Source: Jaapia argillacea MUCL 33604
Taxonomy: Eukaryota; Basidiomycota; Agaricomycetes; Jaapiales; Jaapiaceae
Reading direction: 5' to 3'
Length of the DNA: 64,000 bases
Assembly (NCBI GenBank): GCA_000697665.1
Contig: KL197720.1
Location: forward strand, 231,083-295,082
The notes under the pieces were generated by a model that saw only the letters and a list, made by a program, of their open reading frames with translations, did no database searches and was not told the DNA's origin. This document shows positions 59,487 through 64,000 of this stretch, one piece after another; the first letter of the stretch is position 1, and every line of letters begins with the position of its first letter. Position numbers and translations under genes: made by a program.

Positions 59487-61390
59487 ATGGGTTTGCTGCT
59501 GTCACTTCCGATGGCAGGGGTGCTTGGAACAGTTGGGTCGTCGTGTCTAGCTGGCGTCGCATTCTGTTGCACATCCACAGCCGGTATGTGATACAAGAGG
59601 GTTCTTACACCTTGGGTTGGTTGACGAAGGTTACCCCAGCTTCCATGTTTTTCAAGTCATGCAATTGTAATTCTTCCATTGCCACTCGTATTGGGTTTGC
59701 AGTACGTCCTCTGATTTCTCCTTCGTTGTATTGAAATCCTGACACACGAAATGCAGATCATATTTTGTCTCAACTCCATGTTGGCTTGGTTGATGAAGAC
59801 CAAGATGGCGATACACCTCATTGAGAAGTGGAGTTATGATTATATCAAGATGGATTGTGAGAACGATAAATGTTATGGTGTCCTTGCTGTGAGTTTCTCC
59901 CCGGATCCATCGACGTTGTTTGACCCCAAAGTTTACAGGTGCATCGGATCTGCTTCGCACTGGCTCTCTTCCACGCCATCCTAGCTACATCTCTCATAGG
60001 CGTGAAAGACACTCGAGACAAGAGAGCTGCCATTCAGAATGGGTGAGCTCCATATCAAGGTGTCGAATTGACTCAGCTCACGGTTGACCAGGTGGTGGGG
60101 ACCGAAAGTTTTATTCTGGATCATCCTCGTCGTGGTTTCGTTCTTTATCCCCAACGGTTTTTTCATGTTCTGGGGCAATTACGTCTCCCTTATCGGTGCT
60201 ACCATCTTCATCCTACTCGGTTTGGTCCTCCTCGTCGACTTTGCACATTCTTGGTCCGAAACTTGTCTACAGAACTGGGAATCATCCGACTCTAACCTCT
60301 GGCAGTGGATCCTTATTGGTTCTACTGCTGGAATGTACGGTGCGACTATCGCATTGACAGGCGTCCTGTATGGCTTCTTCTCAGCCTCCGGATGTACCCT
60401 CAATCGATTCTTCATATCGGTCAACCTCGTCCTTTGCATCATCATCACCATCATCTGCATTCATCCCGTCATCCAAGAGTACAATCCCCGCTCCGGCCTT
60501 GCACAATCGAGTATGGTCGCCGCATACTGCACATATCTCATCATGTCCGCCGTAGGTAACCATACCCACAAAGCGTGCAACCCTCTCCAGAGTGGTACCG
60601 CTTCGGGAACTCGAACTACGACAGTTGTCCTAGGTGCTATCTTTACATTCCTGGCAATTGCATACTCGACGAGTCGGGCTGCTACGCAGAGTCGTGCGTT
60701 GGTCGGGAAGAACAAGAGAGGAGTCGAACTACCTTCTGATTATGGATCCATCGAGCATCATGCAGAGTTGGGTGTCGTTAACACTCAGCCTAGTAAAACT
60801 GAGTCGCCGAGGTATCAGGCCTTGTTGGCTGCGGTGGAGGCCGGGTAAGTGTCTAAGTTTCTTTCAAGGATACGGATAACTGACGTGTCATAGAGCTATC
60901 CCAGCCTCTGCACTCCAGGAGGAAGAAGACGAAGACGAGGATGAGGTAGTCGGTGACAACAATGACGACGAGCGTTCGGGCACTCGTTACAATGTATGTA
61001 TTATCCTATTCCCGCACTCCTCAGCTCAAAGACGTCCCGCAGTACTCCTGGTTCCATGTTATCTTCGCAATCGGAGCCATGTATGTTGCCATGCTCCTTA
61101 CCGACTGGTACATCTCCTTTTCAAATGATCACAAGATCCCTTGACTCAAACTTGTCTCTAGGAACGTTGTCAAATCCTCAGATCCTTCGGACCCCGACCA
61201 AGATGTCTATATCGGTCGCTCAGAGACTGCTATGTGGATGCGGGTTGTGTCAAGTTGGGTCTGCATGCTACTGTATATCTGGAGTCTTTTGGCTCCTGTG
61301 CTTCTGCCAGATAGGTGAGCGAAGACCTTCTTTCCCTTTAGTCCCTGCTAATTGTTTGGGTTTCGCTTATACAGGTTTGGCGATATATGA
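59487..61390 (+). CDS. TMS1: SERINC/TMS1 multipass membrane protein
   Basis: Serine incorporator family protein with about ten transmembrane helices, linked to serine-derived lipid supply and lipid scrambling in membranes of the endomembrane system. The spliced protein starts MGLLLSLPMAGVLGTVGSS and shows the Cys-rich first loop (FKSCNCNSSIATR). It continues with NSMLAWLM, AAIQNGWWGPK, FFIPNGFFMFWGNYVSLIG and LVDFAHSWSETCLQNWE. Next are CIHPVIQEYNPRSGLAQSSM, VAAYCTYLIMSAVGNH, an acidic loop, FHVIFAIGAMYVAMLLTDW, and the last helix WVCMLLYIWSLLAPVLLPDR. Each is a hallmark of the family in correct order. About eight introns, and the last exon adds only a few residues. Confidence 0.93.
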
Positions 61391-61555
61391 GGGGCTGTTC
61401 TCGTACATGCATGGGCTTTGAGATTGTACCCAGATGAGATTGGATAATACCTGTATGGACAATGTGTGGATATTGTAACTGATAAGCATTGGTCGTGGAG
61501 AGGTAAATGAGCTCGGACAACGGCGACCCAGGCGTGGACGGAATTCTGAACCGGC

Positions 61556-62902
61556 TCATGTCGTCCTGATGTTCGACGGCGTCCCGTCCTTCATGGCAAA
61601 CGTACACCATGTTCTTGATCGCTGGAAAAGCAATCAGCCCATAGGTGAATGGAAGATCTTCTTACTGCGGTATCATACCGATTTCCGAGATCTGAATACC
61701 TCAATCACATGCGTCGGGCATCCGTCTTCGGCGATTTCATTCGACTTCGCCAGCCATAACGTGGCATCTGAGAGGTATGTATACGACGGTCCTAAAGCGG
61801 GCTTCTTGGTAGTGGTGGGAAATGCGGAATGGGGATTGGTGGGTAAGGATGCACTGGTCGTGTTGATAATCTGGCGCATAAAGGACAGTAAGAGGGGGAA
61901 GGGTATTTGGGACAAGGAGAAGCCTCACGATGATTACCAGTGAGAATGTTTCCGTCAGCACACTCAACTGGCGCATAAATGTAGTCATGATGGCATGGCC
62001 TGCACGCCCAGGTATGGGTTGGAGTAACATAAGATGAACGGATTCTTACCTTGAGAAGACACGGCACTAAGTAAAGGAGCTAGTAAGGGGGTGATAGCGT
62101 CGATCACCACGTATCGTACAACCACTCCCGTAGAGATTGGAGTTTCAGACTGACTCCAAAATCTGACAATCAGCTCTGCGTCAAAGGAAGGTAAAATGGC
62201 AAGGCGTACAGACAACTTAGAACGAAGTTCTTCCAATACGTCGTGGACAGCTTCGATGTCAAACACAAGTGAGACTTGCAGACGCTCCAGCACGGTTGAG
62301 GATGTCTTTGAGGAGAGAAATTGCGAACGATATTAGATCAGGGTGTAAGAGGGACGTGGTGGACTCGCTGACCTCTTGGTCGAACTTTGCCAGAGTCTCC
62401 GAAACTCTCTCGACTGAGAAGTCCGCAAGGGTGTCGATCCAAAGTGCCCCAGCGTCTGGGTTGTTGACTAGATGGCGAAGTACAAGATGGAGAGCCAGGG
62501 CCTTTCGACCCGAGTTTTGGTTGGAAATAATATATCTTCTTAGGACAATGATCTTACTGTCTTTCCAGAGCCCTTCGATCCCGAGAATTCCAAGAGACAA
62601 GGTGAGCTGAAGCCTTTCAGAATGTCGTCCAGCTCAGTGACGCCAGAAGACAAGTTCGAAGTAGCCTGAGACTCTCGAGCAAGCCATTCATCACCCCGTA
62701 TAGCAGGGGCGGAAGCCTTCTCTATCACTTGTTCGATGTATTTTGTCAAGTCTGGCAGGTTGACAGTGTTCGGTGGAAGTTGGTGGAGGATATCGAGAGG
62801 ACTGCCAGAAAATAAAAGGTCTGTATCTGTCCTGATGTCACAAATTTCCAGAGCCTTGACAAGGTGCTCTGGTAGTAGAGGGATGAGGGATGAAAGCCTC
62901 AT
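61556..62902 (-). CDS. RAD51 paralogue, RAD51D-like recombination protein
   Basis: RecA/RAD51-fold ATPase supporting homologous recombination, acting with other RAD51 paralogues in loading RAD51. The N-terminal helical region is MRLSSLIPLLPEHLVKALE, and SSGVTELDDILKGF precedes the ATPase core. Walker A GSKGSGKT is complete and its last codon abuts an intron. ALWIDTLADFSVERV and VLERLQVSLVFDIEAVHDVL follow, then RYVVIDAITPLLAPLLS is the Walker B strand. HAIMTTFMRQLSVLTETF and YTYLSDATLWLAKS match the loop regions of RAD51D. The C terminus is reached through two more introns and ends PSNIRTT. RAD51D is favoured over XRCC2 by the N-terminal domain, but not proven. Confidence 0.82.
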
Positions 62903-63011
62903 TGTGGTTAGAGGTCAAGATGAGATTTCGTATGATGCGAAATGTCCTTGGTTGTTGGATGAGAAGGTGAATCTTGTGCATCGCCCCTCCCAACTCCCTC
63001 CACTTCGACAG
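62903..63011. promoter_or_regulatory. short divergent promoter (RAD51D-like / MED22)
   Basis: Only 109 nt separate the two ATGs, so both genes must share a compact bidirectional promoter that includes both 5' leaders. No TATA box is seen, as usual for housekeeping genes. Confidence 0.6.
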
Positions 63012-63613
63012 ATGGCAGATCTCACCCAAACAGACGTCTCCCGTCCATCCGCCCTTCCAACAGCCAAGCTACTTAGCCAGCGCTCTCGCGAAGTCAAACA
63101 ACTGGTCGACCAAAACTCTGACGAATACCTAGATGCAATAGAACAAGAATGGAACAAGAAAGTTGACATCGAGGTCGAAACGCTCGTGGATGGTATGGTT
63201 GATCTCGTTGGTTTGGCTTCGGTTCGTCTTCCCTTTTCTTTTGGTGAAAATTGTTGAGTGTAGGGATTTGGGTTGTTAGATTGGCGACAAGGATAAATTC
63301 AGGATAGCTCAGGAGGCTTTCCAAGCTCAATGTCGGGCTGAGTCGATGGTGGGCCTTGCCAAGGACAACATTGTTTCATCTTCACCCCAATGCTGACGGA
63401 CCATTGATCTACTAGGTCAGAGCAGCAAATTCTCTGTTGTCCATCATCCACTCGATGAAACTGCTCCTCTTGCTCTCCGACGAAGCCCAGATTGCAAATC
63501 GTCGGGCTGCAGAGTTGAGCGTCATCCGGACTGAACGAGAGGATGCGAAGAAGAAGGTTGCGGGTTTATTGAACGAACTACTTGGACGGACTGACGATGG
63601 ATCAGGAGAGTAG
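63012..63613 (+). CDS. MED22: Mediator subunit 22 (Srb6/Med22)
   Basis: Head-module subunit of Mediator, which bridges activators and RNA polymerase II. The protein begins MADLTQTDVSRPSALPTAKL, then EYLDAIEQEWNKKVDIEVET and LVDGMVDLVGLAS. After a 60-nt intron comes IGDKDKFRIAQEAFQAQCRA. A second intron leads to VRAANSLLSIIHSMKLLLLL, a helix that pairs with Med11, and the tail GRTDDGSGE. Length (about 140 residues) and the order of three helices match the family. The start is the first ATG after stops in the leader that gives this N terminus. Confidence 0.93.
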
Positions 63614-63744
63614 ATATTTTTGGTCGTTCGAGGTCCGTATTTCCCTTTCTCTTTTCTCGGACATCTTCAATACGCTCGCTGTGACAAAACGACTTCGTGC
63701 TGCTTATATTCCGAACACCTGTATAACAGTAATACCCGAGCTGT

Positions 63745-64000
63745 CTACAGTGACTTCTCCATGGCAATCAAGTCCTCTAATATCTCCGAACCCGGCCCTC
63801 CAAGTTGATCTTCACTAGCCATTTTCAAGGGGCCTCGGACGTATGGCACCCCATAACCAAAATGTTTCGAGACGATCGCCTTGATCCCAGAAATGCCTCC
63901 CAACTTCCCGGCTGCAGCATCTCCCTGCGACAACTTCCACTGAATCTTCATCGCTTCCTCTATCTTGCCCTCCTTCAACAACTGATACATCTTGATGTGG
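63745..64000 (-). CDS. dihydrodipicolinate-synthase-like aldolase, C-terminal part
   Basis: The 3' end of a gene running off the right edge. The frame is open to the window border and ends at 63745. The visible part is about 84 residues: MYQLLKEGKIEEAMKIQWKL, GGISGIKAIVSKHFGYGVPY and VRGPLKMASED. It matches the C-terminal helices of the DapA/NanA class I aldolase family, with the GIxGxKA turn and the final VRxPL motif. Fungal members are generally keto-acid aldolases (for example 4-hydroxy-2-oxoglutarate or L-threo-deoxy-hexulosonate types) rather than lysine-pathway enzymes. The catalytic lysine lies outside the window. Confidence 0.82.
   Translation of the reverse strand, partial: HIKMYQLLKEGKIEEAMKIQWKLSQGDAAAGKLGGISGIKAIVSKHFGYGVPYVRGPLKMASEDQLGGPGSEILEDLIAMEKSL

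Overview
The window is nuclear DNA from a filamentous basidiomycete, most likely an agaricomycete. Almost every gene is cut by introns of about 50-70 nt with GT..AG ends. The gene content also fits: a class I hydrophobin, a DUF6593 protein, a GH79 glycosidase, an aryl-alcohol-oxidase-like GMC flavoenzyme, and Zn2Cys6 regulators of basidiomycete type. Exon joins below were read by eye from frame and splice motifs, so outer ends are firmer than inner junctions.

Layout. 1-8.1 kb: tail of an unknown gene, a Mn-type cation diffusion facilitator, a 5'-truncated LINE with a perfect 14-bp target-site duplication, and a long acidic/proline-rich gene of unknown function. 8.5-12.8 kb: secreted GH79 glycosidase and a glycine-rich protein. 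12.8-20 kb: gene-poor, holding a three-copy ~330-bp tandem repeat, a small DUF6914-like gene and decayed or unrecognised coding-like stretches. 20-29 kb: PHO84-type phosphate transporter, a small basic/acidic protein, hydrophobin, alpha/beta hydrolase and DUF6593 protein. The hydrophobin and the hydrolase carry related ~1-kb blocks upstream. 29-36 kb: first Tpa1/Ofd1-type prolyl hydroxylase, an unknown basic protein and an F-box-like protein. 38-49 kb: GH18 chitinase with a CBM5/12 module, haem-free sulfite oxidase, a Zn2Cys6 factor, and a second Tpa1/Ofd1-type prolyl hydroxylase paralogous to the first. 50-57 kb: secreted GMC oxidoreductase and a second Zn2Cys6 factor. 57.5-64 kb: a compact block with a small unknown protein, caleosin/peroxygenase, SERINC/TMS1 membrane protein, RAD51-paralogue (RAD51D-like), Mediator MED22 and the 3' end of a dihydrodipicolinate-synthase-like gene running off the window.

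Functionally the region mixes housekeeping genes (Mediator, recombination, ion and phosphate transport, SERINC) with a saprotroph's secreted set (GH79, chitinase, GMC oxidase, hydrophobin). Several pairs are divergent with short shared promoters: RAD51D-like/MED22 at about 110 bp, caleosin/TMS1 at about 290 bp, Zn2Cys6/Tpa1-b at about 740 bp. I see no CRISPR array, complete transposon, secure tRNA or rRNA gene, or obvious biosynthetic cluster. The most notable observations are the two Tpa1/Ofd1 paralogues 15 kb apart with different intron content, the duplicated upstream blocks, and the unassigned gene at 4.9-8.1 kb.
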